NCBI RefSeq assembly: GCF_902141855.1
Contig: NZ_CABFVH010000007.1
Coordinates: 1-64,000, forward strand
Origin: Methylobacterium dankookense
GTDB lineage: Bacteria; Pseudomonadota; Alphaproteobacteria; Rhizobiales; Beijerinckiaceae
DNA: 64,000 nucleotides
Direction of reading: 5' to 3'
The notes under the pieces are model-generated. The model did not search any database. It saw only the letters and a list, made by a program, of their open reading frames with translations, and had not been told where the DNA came from. Positions within the stretch are counted from its first letter, which is position 1, and each line of letters begins with the position of its first letter. Both the position numbers and the translations under genes were made by a program. This document shows, piece by piece, positions 16,266 to 26,941 of this stretch.

Positions 16266-17063
16266 TCAGGCCCCCGCGGCGGCGCCGTGGCCGCCTTCGA
16301 GATAGGCGGACTTCACCGCCGGATCGTCGAGGAGCTGGCGGCCGGTCCCGCTCATGGTGACGCGCCCGTTCACCAGCACGTAGCCGCGATGGGCGAGCTT
16401 GAGCGCGTGATAGGCGTTCTGCTCCACGAGGAAGATCGTCATCCCGTCCCGGCGGTTGAGGTCGCGGATCGCGTCGAAGATGCCCTTCACGACGAGAGGC
16501 GCGAGGCCGAGCGAGGGCTCGTCGAGGAGGAGCAGGCGAGGCCGGCTCATCAGGGCGCGGCCGATCGCCAGCATCTGCTGCTCGCCGCCGGACATGGTGC
16601 CGGCCCGCTGCTGGAGGCGCTCCTTCAGCCGCGGGAACAGGGTGCAGACGCGCTCCAGATCCTCCGCGAAGTAGCGGCCCCCGTGCAGGCTCGCGCCCAT
16701 CTGGAGGTTCTCGAACACGCTCATGCGCGGGAAGACGCGGCGGCCTTCCGGCGACTGGGCGAGGCCGAGGCGCGCGATGGCGTGGGTCGGCAGGCGCGTG
16801 ATGTCCTGCCCCGCATAGAGGATCGAGCCCGTGCGGGCCTGGGGCGCGCCGAAGATCGTCATCATCAGGGTCGATTTGCCGGCCCCGTTGGCGCCGATCA
16901 GCGTGACGATCTCGCCCTCGCCGACATCAAGGTCGACGCCCCTGAGGGCGGCGACGCTGCCGTAATAGGTCGAGACGTCCCGGACCGCGAGGAGCGGCGC
17001 CGCGGCCGCGGCCTGCCGGGCGCGGGTCTCCTCCACGAGCACGTTGATGCCGGCGACGCTCAT
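16266..17063 (-). CDS. livF: Branched-chain amino acid ABC transporter ATPase LivF
   Basis: A 265-residue ATPase of the LivF group. Walker A is GANGAGKST, the signature MSGGEQQML and Walker B LLLLDEPSLGLAP, where the SLGLAP segment separates LivF from LivG. About 25 residues (ETRARQAAAAAP) precede the usual start of the domain. The ATG overlaps the livG stop (ATGA). It pairs with LivG to power import through LivH and LivM. Confidence 0.92.
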   Translation of the reverse strand: MSVAGINVLVEETRARQAAAAAPLLAVRDVSTYYGSVAALRGVDLDVGEGEIVTLIGANGAGKSTLMMTIFGAPQARTGSILYAGQDITRLPTHAIARLGLAQSPEGRRVFPRMSVFENLQMGASLHGGRYFAEDLERVCTLFPRLKERLQQRAGTMSGGEQQMLAIGRALMSRPRLLLLDEPSLGLAPLVVKGIFDAIRDLNRRDGMTIFLVEQNAYHALKLAHRGYVLVNGRVTMSGTGRQLLDDPAVKSAYLEGGHGAAAGA

Positions 17064-17965
17064 GCTCCGGCCTCTCCGTGGCCGATGCCCACCTCGGCCT
17101 CGACGCGCTCCACCTCCTCGTCCTCGACGCCGAGATAGGCGGCGATCACCTTCGGGTCGCTCCGGATTTCGTCCGGCGTGCCGTCGGCGATCTTGCAGCC
17201 GTAATCGAGCACGACGACGTGGTCGGAGATCTGCATCACCACCGACATGTCGTGCTCGATGAGCAGCACGGAGGTGTCGTGCGCGTCGCGGATGTGGCGC
17301 AGGAGCGCGTTGAGCTCGGCGCTCTCGCGCGGGTTGAGCCCGGCCGCCGGCTCGTCGAGGCAGAGCAGCACCGGATCGGTGCACATGGCGCGCGCGATCT
17401 CGAGGCGCCGCTGGGCGCCGTAGGGAAGCGCGCCGGCCGGATCGTCGGCCCGCTCCATCAGGCCGATCCGGTCGAGCCAGGCCTTGGCCTTCTCGATGGC
17501 CGCCCTCTCGGCCGAGCGGTAGCCCGCGAGCCCGAGGAGCCCGAGCACCGTGAAGCCCGAGGCGCGCATCAGCGGCTTGTGCTGGGCGACGAGCAGGTTC
17601 TCCAGCACGGTCATGCCGGGGAACAGGCGGATGTTCTGGAAGGTGCGGGCGACGCGCGCCGTGCGGTTCACGGCGAAGTTCGGCAGCCGCTCCAGAAGGT
17701 GCACGGTGCCATCCGCATGGGCGAGGCGCAGCATGCCCTCGGTCGGCTTGTAGAAGCCGGTGATGCAGTTGAACACCGTGGTCTTGCCGGCCCCGTTCGG
17801 GCCGATCAGCGCGGTGATGTCGCCGGCCTTCGCCTCGAAGGAGAGGTCGTTCACCGCGGTGAGGCCGCCGAAGCGCATGGTGAGGTGGGCGACCGAGAGG
17901 ACCGCCTCGCGGCCGACGGCGATCTTCTCGGCGGTCTTCGGGTTGGCGGGGGTCAGGACCGTCAT
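17060..17965 (-). CDS. livG: Branched-chain amino acid ABC transporter ATPase LivG
   Basis: A 301-residue ATPase with Walker A GPNGAGKTT, Walker B LLCLDEPAAGLNP and the LivG-type insertion around TARVARTFQNIRLFPGMTVLENLLV. The signature motif is the diverged ALPYGAQRRLEIARAM, as usual in this group. The C-terminus carries an extra acidic tail (EDEEVERVEAE). It starts five bases before the livM stop and overlaps livF by four bases. Confidence 0.92.
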   Translation of the reverse strand: MTVLTPANPKTAEKIAVGREAVLSVAHLTMRFGGLTAVNDLSFEAKAGDITALIGPNGAGKTTVFNCITGFYKPTEGMLRLAHADGTVHLLERLPNFAVNRTARVARTFQNIRLFPGMTVLENLLVAQHKPLMRASGFTVLGLLGLAGYRSAERAAIEKAKAWLDRIGLMERADDPAGALPYGAQRRLEIARAMCTDPVLLCLDEPAAGLNPRESAELNALLRHIRDAHDTSVLLIEHDMSVVMQISDHVVVLDYGCKIADGTPDEIRSDPKVIAAYLGVEDEEVERVEAEVGIGHGEAGA

Positions 17966-17970
17966 GCCGT

Positions 17971-19349
<1,379 letters not shown>

Positions 19350-19350
<1 letters not shown>

Positions 19351-20267
19351 CAGACCTTCTCGACCTCGGCGCGGCCCAGGATCCCGGAGGGCATGAAGAT
19401 CAGCACGATGGCGAGGATCGAGAAGGCGGCCACGTCCTTGTACTCGATGGAGAAATAGGCCGACCAGAACACCTCGATCAGGCCGATGATCAGCCCGCCG
19501 AGCACGGCGCCGGGCAGCGAGCCGATGCCGCCGAGCACGGCGGCGGTGAAGGCCTTCACGCCGGGCACGAAGCCGTCCGAGAACGAGACGACGCCGTAAT
19601 AGAGCAGGTAGAGCACGCCCGCGACTGCGGCGAGCGCGGCGCCCAGCACGAAGGTCAGCGAGATCGTGCGGTCCACGTCGATGCCGAGCAGCGCGGCCAT
19701 CTTGCGGTCCTGCTCGCAGGCGCGCTGGGCCCGGCCGAAGGGCGTGCGCTGCACGAGGTACCAGAAGCCGGTGAGCAGCACGGCCGTCACCGCCATGATC
19801 AGGACCTGCTTGTAGGAGAGGAAGACGGTGTAGCTCTCGCTCTGCATCAGCACGACCCCGCCCTCCAGCATCGGCGGCGTCGACTTGTTGCGGGCGCCCT
19901 GCGTCACCTGCACGAAGTTCGACAGGAAGATCGAGACGCCGATGGCCGAGATCAGCGGGGCGAGGCGGAACGAGCCGCGCAAGGGCCGGTAGGCCACCCG
20001 CTCGATCGCCCAGCCCCAGAGCGCGGTGAGCGCCATCGCCACCACCAGCACGATCAGCAGGGCGAAGGCCACCGAGCTGATCCCGAGCCAGGCGGTGAGG
20101 ATCAGGAAGACGATCAGGGCGATGAAGCTCGACACCATGAAGACGTCGCCATGGGCGAAGTTCACCATGCCGATGATGCCGAACACCATCGTGTAGCCGA
20201 TGGCGATCAGGCCGTAGATCGAGCCGAGGGTCAGCCCGTTGATGAGCTGCTGCAGAAAGACGTCCAT
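19350..20267 (-). CDS. livH: Branched-chain amino acid ABC transporter permease LivH
   Basis: A 305-residue permease beginning [20 protein letters not shown], the standard LivH opening, with [17 protein letters not shown] and the coupling segment [18 protein letters not shown]. It is the first gene of the liv operon. A sigma-54-like element lies about 30-45 bases upstream, suggesting nitrogen control. Confidence 0.93.
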
Positions 20268-20296
20268 CGCGGTCCCGTGATGCCTCGCCGCTGTTC

Positions 20297-20312
20297 AGCA
20301 AGAGCCGTACCG
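20297..20312 (-). promoter_or_regulatory. Sigma-54-like promoter upstream of livH
   Basis: The minus strand reads CGGTACGGCTCTTGCT. It has GG and GC ten bases apart, the -24 half GGTACG (GGYAYR) and the -12 half TTGC, close to the CTGGYAYR-N4-TTGCA consensus. The predicted start is about 20 bases before the livH ATG. Confidence 0.5.
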
Positions 20313-20436
20313 CACTGCCGCGCTTGCCGCCAGCCGGGACCGGTGACGGCGGGCCCCGTCTGATCGCGAGGGGCGGCTGGAGCACACGAACAGAATAGAG
20401 GAATCATCCCGTACTCCGGGCAAAATCCCTTGCCAG

Positions 20437-20451
20437 TGGCGCGGAACATGC
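20437..20451 (+). promoter_or_regulatory. Sigma-54-like element upstream of the SDF symporter
   Basis: TGGCGCGGAACATGC has GG and GC ten bases apart and differs from the RpoN consensus at two positions. It would start transcription near 20463, about 38 bases before the symporter ATG. Rhizobial dctA is the classical RpoN-dependent relative. Confidence 0.35.
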
Positions 20452-20500
20452 GTCAGCCTTCACATCACAGATCAAGCCTGTGGGCGGAGGAGACGGGCGC

Positions 20501-21784
20501 ATGTCGGGTTCACGCCTCACCACGATGATCTTCATCGGCATGTTGCTCGGCATCGTCGTCGGCTACCTCTGCAGCATAACCTGGCCCGATCCGCAGACGG
20601 CTAAGGAGATCGCCGGATACGTCTCCCTCGTCAGCGACATCTTCCTGCGGCTGATCAAGATGATCATCGCGCCTCTGGTGTTCTCGACGCTGGTGGTCGG
20701 CATCGCGCATATGGGCGACACCGCCTCGGTCGGCCGCGTCGGCGGCAAGGCGCTGCTCTGGTTCGTCGGCGCCTCGTTCTGCTCGCTCATGCTCGGGCTG
20801 GTCCTGGTGAACCTGCTCCAGCCCGGCCACAACCTGAACCTGCCGCTGCCCGAGGCCGGGGCCGGCACCGGCCTCAAGGCGGCCTCGCTCTCGCTGAAGG
20901 AGTTCGTCACGCATCTGGTGCCCAAGAGCGCCGTCGAGGCGATGGCCAACAACGAGATCCTGCAGATCGTGGTGTTCTCGATCTTCTTCGGCGTGGCGCT
21001 GGCCGCGCTCGGCGAGAAGGGCCACGCGCTGGCCCACGGCATCGAATCGCTCGCCGACGTGATGCTGAAGGTCACGGGCTACGTGATGATGTTCGCCCCG
21101 CTCGCCGTGTTCGCGGCGATCGCCGCGACGATCACCACGCAGGGCATCGGCGTGATCGTCACGTACGCCAAGTTCATGCTGGAATTCTACGCGAGCCTCG
21201 CGGTGCTGTGGTGCCTGCTGCTCTTCGCGGGCTTCCTGCTCGTGGGCTCGGGCGGCATCCGTCGCCTCGTCAACCTGATCAAGGAGCCCTTCGTGCTGGC
21301 CTTCTCGACCGCGTCGAGCGAGGCGGCCTACCCGAAGACCCTCTCGAACCTCGAGCGCTTCGGCGTGCCCAACCGCATCACCTCGTTCGTGCTGCCGATG
21401 GGCTACTCGTTCAACCTCGACGGCTCGATGATGTACTGCACCTTCGCGGTGATGTTCATCGCCCAGGCCTACAACATCCCGCTCACCTGGGGGCAGCAGC
21501 TGACCATGCTGCTCCTGCTGATGGTGACCTCGAAGGGCATGGCCGGCGTGCCGCGCGCCTCGCTGGTGGTGATCTCGGCGACGCTCTCGCAGTTCAACAT
21601 CCCCGAGGCGGGCCTGCTGCTGATCATCGGCATCGACCAGTTCCTCGACATGGGCCGCTCGGCCACGAACGTGCTCGGCAACAGCGTCGCCACGGTGGCG
21701 GTGGCCAAGTGGGAGGGCCAGCTCGCGACCGGCGACCAGCGGCTCGACCGCGACGTCAGTCCCCTGCCCTCTCCGGCCGAATGA
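20501..21784 (+). CDS. Dicarboxylate/amino acid:cation symporter (SDF family)
   Basis: A 427-residue secondary transporter of the DAACS (GltP/DctA) family. The family core is complete: a serine-rich re-entrant loop (FSTASSEAAYPKTL), the NLDGSMMYCTFAVMFIAQ segment with the transmembrane NLDG motif, the second hairpin SKGMAGVPRASLVV and the substrate-binding DQFLDMGRSATNVLGN. It moves acidic amino acids or C4-dicarboxylates with protons or sodium; the exact substrate is not determinable. ATG 20501 has GGAGGAG nearby. The stop overlaps or closely precedes an acidic amino acid binding-protein gene, an unusual partnership. Confidence 0.9.
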   Translation: MSGSRLTTMIFIGMLLGIVVGYLCSITWPDPQTAKEIAGYVSLVSDIFLRLIKMIIAPLVFSTLVVGIAHMGDTASVGRVGGKALLWFVGASFCSLMLGLVLVNLLQPGHNLNLPLPEAGAGTGLKAASLSLKEFVTHLVPKSAVEAMANNEILQIVVFSIFFGVALAALGEKGHALAHGIESLADVMLKVTGYVMMFAPLAVFAAIAATITTQGIGVIVTYAKFMLEFYASLAVLWCLLLFAGFLLVGSGGIRRLVNLIKEPFVLAFSTASSEAAYPKTLSNLERFGVPNRITSFVLPMGYSFNLDGSMMYCTFAVMFIAQAYNIPLTWGQQLTMLLLLMVTSKGMAGVPRASLVVISATLSQFNIPEAGLLLIIGIDQFLDMGRSATNVLGNSVATVAVAKWEGQLATGDQRLDRDVSPLPSPAE

Positions 21785-21792
21785 GGCGGGCC

Positions 21793-22686
21793 ATGTCGGT
21801 ACGCCGGCTCGCCGCCGCCTTCGGCCTCGCCCTCCTCGCCCTGCCGCTGCCCGCGCAGGCCGTCGAGATCCTCACCGGCGCGCTCAAGACCATCGCCGAG
21901 CGCGGCGAGGTGGTGATCGGCTACCGCGAGACCTCGGTGCCGTTCTCCTTCCTCGACCGCGGCCGGCCGGTGGGCTACGCGATCGACCTGTGCGGGGAGA
22001 TCGTGGACGAGATCGGCCGCGCCACGGGCCGCACGGACCTGCGCGTGCGCTACGAGCGGGTGACGCCCGATACCCGCATCGAGGCGGTGACCGCGGGCCG
22101 CATCGACCTCGAATGCGGCTCGACCACCGCCAATGCCGAGCGGCGGCGCAGCGTCGCCTTCTCGCCGGTGACCTATGTCAGCGCCACGACGCTGCTGGTG
22201 CCGCGTGAACCCAGCATCCGCTCCTACCGCGACCTCGGCGGGCGCAAGGTCGTGGTGACCTCGGGCACCACCAACGAAGCGGCCCTGCGCAGCCTCGTCG
22301 CCAAGCTGAAGCTCCAGACCGAGATCCTGACGGCGCCCGACCACGCGGCCTCCTTCGCCATGGTGAAGGACGGCCGCGCCGATGCCTTCGCCACCGACGA
22401 CGTGCTGCTCTACGGGCTCATCGCCGATGCCGGCGCCGAGGGCGTGCGCTTCACGGTGCTGCCCGACAAGCTCTCCTTCGAGCCCTACGGCATCATGTTC
22501 CGCAAGGATGACCCCGACCTCGCGGCGACGGTGAACGCGGCCTTCGTGCGGCTCGCCGAATCGCGCGAGCTGCGCTGGATCTACGAGCGGTGGTTCCTCA
22601 AGCGCCTGCCGAACGGGGAGCGGCTCAACGTGCCGATGTCGAGCGAGCTGCGCACCAGCTTCCAGCTGATCGGTTTGGAGGATTGA
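21793..22686 (+). CDS. Orphan GltI-like amino acid binding protein
   Basis: A 297-residue periplasmic SBP_bac_3 protein with a signal peptide (AAAFGLALLALPLPAQA). It shares IGYRETSVPFSFLD, LECGSTTANAERR and SGTTNEAALRS with GltI at 13363-14286, so it probably binds glutamate or aspartate. No ABC permease or ATPase adjoins it; instead it follows an SDF symporter. Start choice: ATG 21793 has GAGGCGGG upstream, while ATG 21781 overlaps the symporter stop (ATGA) and adds four residues. It may feed the gltJKL channel in trans or act with the symporter. Confidence 0.85.
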   Translation: MSVRRLAAAFGLALLALPLPAQAVEILTGALKTIAERGEVVIGYRETSVPFSFLDRGRPVGYAIDLCGEIVDEIGRATGRTDLRVRYERVTPDTRIEAVTAGRIDLECGSTTANAERRRSVAFSPVTYVSATTLLVPREPSIRSYRDLGGRKVVVTSGTTNEAALRSLVAKLKLQTEILTAPDHAASFAMVKDGRADAFATDDVLLYGLIADAGAEGVRFTVLPDKLSFEPYGIMFRKDDPDLAATVNAAFVRLAESRELRWIYERWFLKRLPNGERLNVPMSSELRTSFQLIGLED

Positions 22687-22724
22687 TCAAAAAAGCGCCC
22701 GCCGGGCTGGGACCGCGGCGGGCG
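22687..22724 (-). terminator. Rho-independent terminator after the FAD-linked oxidase gene
   Basis: On the minus strand, GGCGGGCG-type arms (CGCCCGCC at 22696-22703 and GGCGGGCG at 22717-22724) form a stem, followed by TTTTTTGATC. It lies about 160 bases past the oxidase stop and just after the binding-protein stop on the other strand. Confidence 0.6.
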
Positions 22725-22882
22725 GAGGGGTCGAGAAGCGAAGAATACCCTCGTTGCTATGAACGGGCGGAGATTGACTCTTCATCCGGCCGCAGGCTGC
22801 AAAATTGCAAAGCCTCGCGCCAGTTCAGATGTGTCATACGACATTCGGGTGATCCCTTCGGGATGGCGGATGTCGCCTTCGC

Positions 22883-24298
22883 TCAAGCGCCGCGCAGGAC
22901 CTTGCCGGGATTCATGATGCCGAGCGGGTCGACGGCCCGTTTCAGGCTGCGCATCAGCGCCACCGCCTCCGGCCCGTGCTCGTCTTCGAGATAGCGGATC
23001 TTCTTCTGGCCGATGCCGTGCTCGCCGGTGCAGGTGCCGCCCATGGCGAGCGCCCGGGCGACGAGGCGGTCCACGAAGCCGGCGACGCGCGCGACCTCCT
23101 CCGCATCGCCGACATCGACCACGGGCTGGACGTGGAAGTTGCCATCGCCGACATGGCCGACGATCGGCGCGACGAGGCCGGTCTCCAGGATGTCGCGCTT
23201 GGTCTCGGCGACGCATTCGGCGAGCCGAGAGATCGGCACGCAGACATCGGTCGCCACCGCCCGGCCGCCCGGCCGCAGGGCGAGCGCCGCCCAATAGGCA
23301 TCGTGCCGGGCCTGCCACAGGCGGTTGCGCGCCTCCGTCTCGGTCGCCCAGGTGAAGGGGCCGGCGCCCTCCCCCGCCGCGATCTCGCCGAAGCGCTCGG
23401 CCTGCTCGCGCACCGAGGCGTCGGTGCCGTGGAATTCGAGCAGCAGGAGCGGCGTCTCCGGCAGTGAGACCTTGGAATAGGCGTTGCAGGCCCGCACCTG
23501 CATCTCGTCGAGCAGCTCGATCCGCGCGACCGGGAGACCGCTCTGGATCGTCAGGATGACGGCGTCGCAGGCCGCCTTCACGCTCGGGAAGGAGCAGGTG
23601 CCGGCCGAGACCGCCTCCGGGATGCCGGAGAGGCGCAGCGTCAGCTCGGTGATGAGGCCGAGCGTGCCCTCCGAGCCGACGAGGAGGCGGGTCAGGTCGT
23701 AGCCGGCGGCCGATTTGCGGGCGCGGCTCCCGGTGCGGACGATCTCGCCGCTCGGCATCACCGCGGTGAGCGCCAGAACGGCGTCGCGCATGGTGCCGTA
23801 GCGGACGGCGTTGGTGCCCGAGGCCCGCGTCGCGGCCATGCCGCCGAAGGAGGCGTCGGCGCCCGGATCGATCGGGAAGAACAGGCCCTGGTCGCGCAGG
23901 GCCAGGTTCAGCGCCTTGCGGGTGAGGCCGGCCTCGACCACGCAGTCGAGATCCTCCGCGTTCACCGCGAGGATCCGGTCCATGCCCGACAGGTCGACGC
24001 TGACGCCGCCGAAGGGCGCGTTGACATGGCCCTCCAGCGACGAGCCGGTGCCGAAGGGGATGATCGGCACACGGTGCTCGGCGCAGAGGCGGACCACCGC
24101 CTGGACCTCCTCGGTCGAGGTGACGAAGGCGACGGCGTCCGGCGGCTGGCTCGGGGCCCAGGTCAGGGTGCTCGCATGCTGCTCGCGCACCGCCTGGCCG
24201 GTGGAGAGCCGGTCGCCGAGGCGCGTGCGCAGGCCGGCGATCACCGCTTCGACGGCAGCGGGCTCGGGCGGGGTCTGCGGCGGCGGGGCGGTCGTCAT
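22883..24298 (-). CDS. FAD-binding oxidase, D-2-hydroxyacid (D-lactate/glycolate) dehydrogenase type
   Basis: A 471-residue protein of the GlcD/Dld (VAO) family. The FAD-binding PP-loop is VPIIPFGTGSSLEGHVNAP, followed by the covalent-type region DPGADASFGGMAATRASGTNAVRYG. The C-terminal half has GHVGDGNFHVQP and GGTCTGEHGIGQKK, which hold the metal and substrate residues of D-lactate dehydrogenases. It likely oxidises D-lactate or a related D-2-hydroxyacid and passes electrons to the respiratory chain. ATG 24298 gives a family-like N-terminus; 20 further in-frame upstream residues are not favoured. No glcE or glcF adjoins, so it is a single-subunit type. Confidence 0.88.
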   Translation of the reverse strand: MTTAPPPQTPPEPAAVEAVIAGLRTRLGDRLSTGQAVREQHASTLTWAPSQPPDAVAFVTSTEEVQAVVRLCAEHRVPIIPFGTGSSLEGHVNAPFGGVSVDLSGMDRILAVNAEDLDCVVEAGLTRKALNLALRDQGLFFPIDPGADASFGGMAATRASGTNAVRYGTMRDAVLALTAVMPSGEIVRTGSRARKSAAGYDLTRLLVGSEGTLGLITELTLRLSGIPEAVSAGTCSFPSVKAACDAVILTIQSGLPVARIELLDEMQVRACNAYSKVSLPETPLLLLEFHGTDASVREQAERFGEIAAGEGAGPFTWATETEARNRLWQARHDAYWAALALRPGGRAVATDVCVPISRLAECVAETKRDILETGLVAPIVGHVGDGNFHVQPVVDVGDAEEVARVAGFVDRLVARALAMGGTCTGEHGIGQKKIRYLEDEHGPEAVALMRSLKRAVDPLGIMNPGKVLRGA

Positions 24299-24481
24299 CG
24301 GTCGAACGGGGTCTCGCGGGCGTGGCGGAGGCCATAGACCCTCCGGCGCGCCCGGCAAAGCATCTCACTGACCGGGCACGAGACGGTAGGAGCCGCTCAT
24401 CCCGGCCGGGGCCCTGTGCCGCGGCGCGGGAGCCTTTGCCCGCGCCGCGCATTGCGGTCCCGAAGAGGAGGGTGATCCGGC

Positions 24482-24625
24482 ATGCACGAGAGCACAGAGA
24501 GCGCGTCCTACCGGGCGCGGGACAAGCGTCAGTCCGTGCAGACGGTCGGGGTGATCGCCGGACTGATCCTGTTCATCTGCGTGGTCTTCGGCGGCCTGTT
24601 CAGCGCCGCGCATTTCATCGGCTAG
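24482..24625 (+). CDS. Small single-pass membrane protein
   Basis: A 47-residue protein with a charged N-terminus (ESTESASYRARDKRQSVQ), one membrane helix (VGVIAGLILFICVVFGGLF) and a short tail. GAGGAGGG lies about 10 bases before the ATG, supporting translation. No family is recognised. It sits alone between the oxidase and parC, converging on parC with a 22-base gap. Confidence 0.55.
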   Translation: MHESTESASYRARDKRQSVQTVGVIAGLILFICVVFGGLFSAAHFIG

Positions 24626-24647
24626 GCCGCGTCTCGACCGGGTCCCG

Positions 24648-26894
24648 TCAAGCCCCGAACCGCTCGAATTTCGGGAAGCTGCGGGTCATCAGGCTGCCGG
24701 CGTCGGCGCGGTGGCCCATCCATTTCTCCAGCATCTGCTGGTTGGCGAGCCGGCTCTGGCCGGCGCTGTCGCGCCAGGGCAGGCCCTCGGCCAGGGTGAA
24801 GACCTGGGCCGCGGCGAGCGCGGTCTGGCGGCAGCGCTGCAGGCGCACGCCCTTGCCGCGGGCAAGCTCCGACAGCTCGGTGACGGGGAAGACCAGAAGC
24901 AGCTTGTCGGTGCTGCACGCGGCGACATGGTCGCCCTCGGCCGGCACCAGGATCACGGCCTTGGCGTCCCCGTCGAGGCCGAGCACGCCCTTGCCCTTGC
25001 GCGTGTTGGCGACGACCGCGTCGGCCGGGGCGATGAAGCCGCGCCCGTCCGAGCCCGCGATGAGCAGCTTGCTCTCGGGCTTGTAGGGCAGCGCGGCCAC
25101 CACCTCGGTGCCGTCGTCGAGATCGACCATCAGCCGGACCGGGTCGCCGAAGCCGCGCCCGCCCGGCAGCTTCGAGGCCTCGATGGTGAAGACCTTGCCG
25201 TTGGAGGCCAGGAGCAGGATCTTGGCCGTGGTCTCGCTCGGGAAGGCGATCTTGAGCGCGTCGTCGCCCTTGAAGGCGACGCCCGAGAGATCGGCGACAT
25301 GGCCCTTGAGCGCGCGGATCCAGCCCTTCTCCGAGACGATCACGGTGATCGGCTCGCGCTCGACCAGCGCCGCGGTGAAATCGACGCCGGCGGTGTCGGG
25401 CGGGTTCTCCAGGGTGGTGCGGCGGCGGCCGAGCTTGGTCTCGGGGCCGAAGGTCTTCTTCACGGCGCGGATCTGGGCCTGCACCGTCTTCCACTGCTTC
25501 TCGTCCGAGCCGAGAAGCTCCTCGATCTCCGCCTTCTCGGCCGTCAGGGCCTCGAACTCGCGCTTCAGCTCCATCTCCTCCAGCTTGCGCAGGGAGCGCA
25601 GGCGGGTGTCGAGGATGGCGTTGGCCTGGATCTCGGTCAGCGTGAACCGGGCGATGAGCGCGGCCTTCGGCTCGTCCTCCTCGCGGATGATGCGGATGAC
25701 CTCGTCGAGGTCGAGATAGACGATGAGCAGGCCGCCGAGGATCTCCAGGCGCCGCTCGATTTGGCCGAGGCGGAAGCGGGAGCGGCGCTGGAGCACCACG
25801 CGGCGATGGTCGACCCACTGCCTCAGGCACTCGGCGAGACCGATCACCCGCGGCACGAGTCCGTCGACCAGCACGTTGAGGTTCAGCGGGATCCGCGCTT
25901 CCAGCTCGGTGAGCCGGAACAGCGATTCCATCAGGATGACCGGATCGACGCTGCGCGAGCGCGGCTCCAGCACGACGCGCACATCCTCCGCCGATTCGTC
26001 GCGCACGTCGGCGAGCAGCGGCAGCTTCTTCTCCTGAAGCAGCTCGGCCATCTTCTCGATGAGCCGGCTCTTCGGCACGCCGTAGGGAATCTCGGTGACG
26101 ACGATGTTCCAGGTGCCGCGGCCGAGTTCCTCCTTGGCCCAGCGGGCGCGCACGCGGAAGGCGCCGCGGCCGGTGCGATAGGCCTCGGCGATGCTCTCGG
26201 CGGAATCCACGAGGATGCCGCCGGTCGGGAAGTCCGGCCCCTGGACGAAGCGGCCGAGCTGGGCCGAGGTCGCCTCGGGATGGCTGATCAGGTAGAGCGC
26301 CGCGTCGCAGAGCTCGGCCGCGTTGTGCGGCGGGATCGAGGTCGCCATGCCGACCGCGATGCCCTGGCTGCCATTGGCCAGGAGGTTCGGGAAGGCCGCC
26401 GGCAGGACGATCGGCTCCTCCTTCTCCCCGTTATAGGAGGGCCGGAAATCGACCGTGTCCTCGTCGATCCCGTCGAGGAGCAGGCGGGCGACCTCGGTGA
26501 GGCGCGCCTCGGTGTAGCGGTAGGCCGCCGGGCCGTCGCCGTCGATATTGCCGAAATTGCCCTGGCCATCGACCAGCGGATAGCGTTGCGCGAAGTCCTG
26601 GGAGAGCCGCACCAGCGCGTCGTAGATCGCCTGGTCGCCGTGCGGATGGAAATCGCCCATCACGTCGCCGACGATCTTGGCGCATTTCTTGTGCGCGGTG
26701 TTCGGGTCGAGCCGCAGCAGGCGCATGCCGTAGAGGATGCGGCGATGCACCGGCTTCAGGCCGTCGCGCGCATCCGGCAGGGCACGGTGCATGATCGTGG
26801 AGAGCGCGTAGGCGAGGTAGCGCTCTTCCAGCGCGGATTTCAGCTCAACGCTCTCGATGCCGTCGCCGGACGGCGGCTCGAAGGGCTGTCCCAT
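24648..26894 (-). CDS. parC: DNA topoisomerase IV subunit A
   Basis: A 748-residue type IIA topoisomerase subunit that decatenates daughter chromosomes together with ParE. The winged-helix region has HRRILYGM and the catalytic tyrosine is Tyr127 in [12 protein letters not shown]. The GDFHPHGD segment (residues 80-87) is the quinolone-determining region. The C-terminal domain (from about residue 480) shows the degenerate beta-blades of ParC and no GyrA box. No parE is in the window. It precedes recO on the same strand, 47 bases downstream of the recO side. Confidence 0.93.
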   Translation of the reverse strand: MGQPFEPPSGDGIESVELKSALEERYLAYALSTIMHRALPDARDGLKPVHRRILYGMRLLRLDPNTAHKKCAKIVGDVMGDFHPHGDQAIYDALVRLSQDFAQRYPLVDGQGNFGNIDGDGPAAYRYTEARLTEVARLLLDGIDEDTVDFRPSYNGEKEEPIVLPAAFPNLLANGSQGIAVGMATSIPPHNAAELCDAALYLISHPEATSAQLGRFVQGPDFPTGGILVDSAESIAEAYRTGRGAFRVRARWAKEELGRGTWNIVVTEIPYGVPKSRLIEKMAELLQEKKLPLLADVRDESAEDVRVVLEPRSRSVDPVILMESLFRLTELEARIPLNLNVLVDGLVPRVIGLAECLRQWVDHRRVVLQRRSRFRLGQIERRLEILGGLLIVYLDLDEVIRIIREEDEPKAALIARFTLTEIQANAILDTRLRSLRKLEEMELKREFEALTAEKAEIEELLGSDEKQWKTVQAQIRAVKKTFGPETKLGRRRTTLENPPDTAGVDFTAALVEREPITVIVSEKGWIRALKGHVADLSGVAFKGDDALKIAFPSETTAKILLLASNGKVFTIEASKLPGGRGFGDPVRLMVDLDDGTEVVAALPYKPESKLLIAGSDGRGFIAPADAVVANTRKGKGVLGLDGDAKAVILVPAEGDHVAACSTDKLLLVFPVTELSELARGKGVRLQRCRQTALAAAQVFTLAEGLPWRDSAGQSRLANQQMLEKWMGHRADAGSLMTRSFPKFERFGA

Positions 26895-26941
26895 GACGGC
26901 TCCAACTTCACTGATTCAGGCGGAACATAACACGAACATGC

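Noticed and set aside
24711-26930. A 739-codon open frame on the plus strand opposite parC
   Set aside because: Its reading mirrors parC codon structure, is Arg/Leu/Gly-rich without motifs and has no ribosome site; long antisense frames are common at this GC content.
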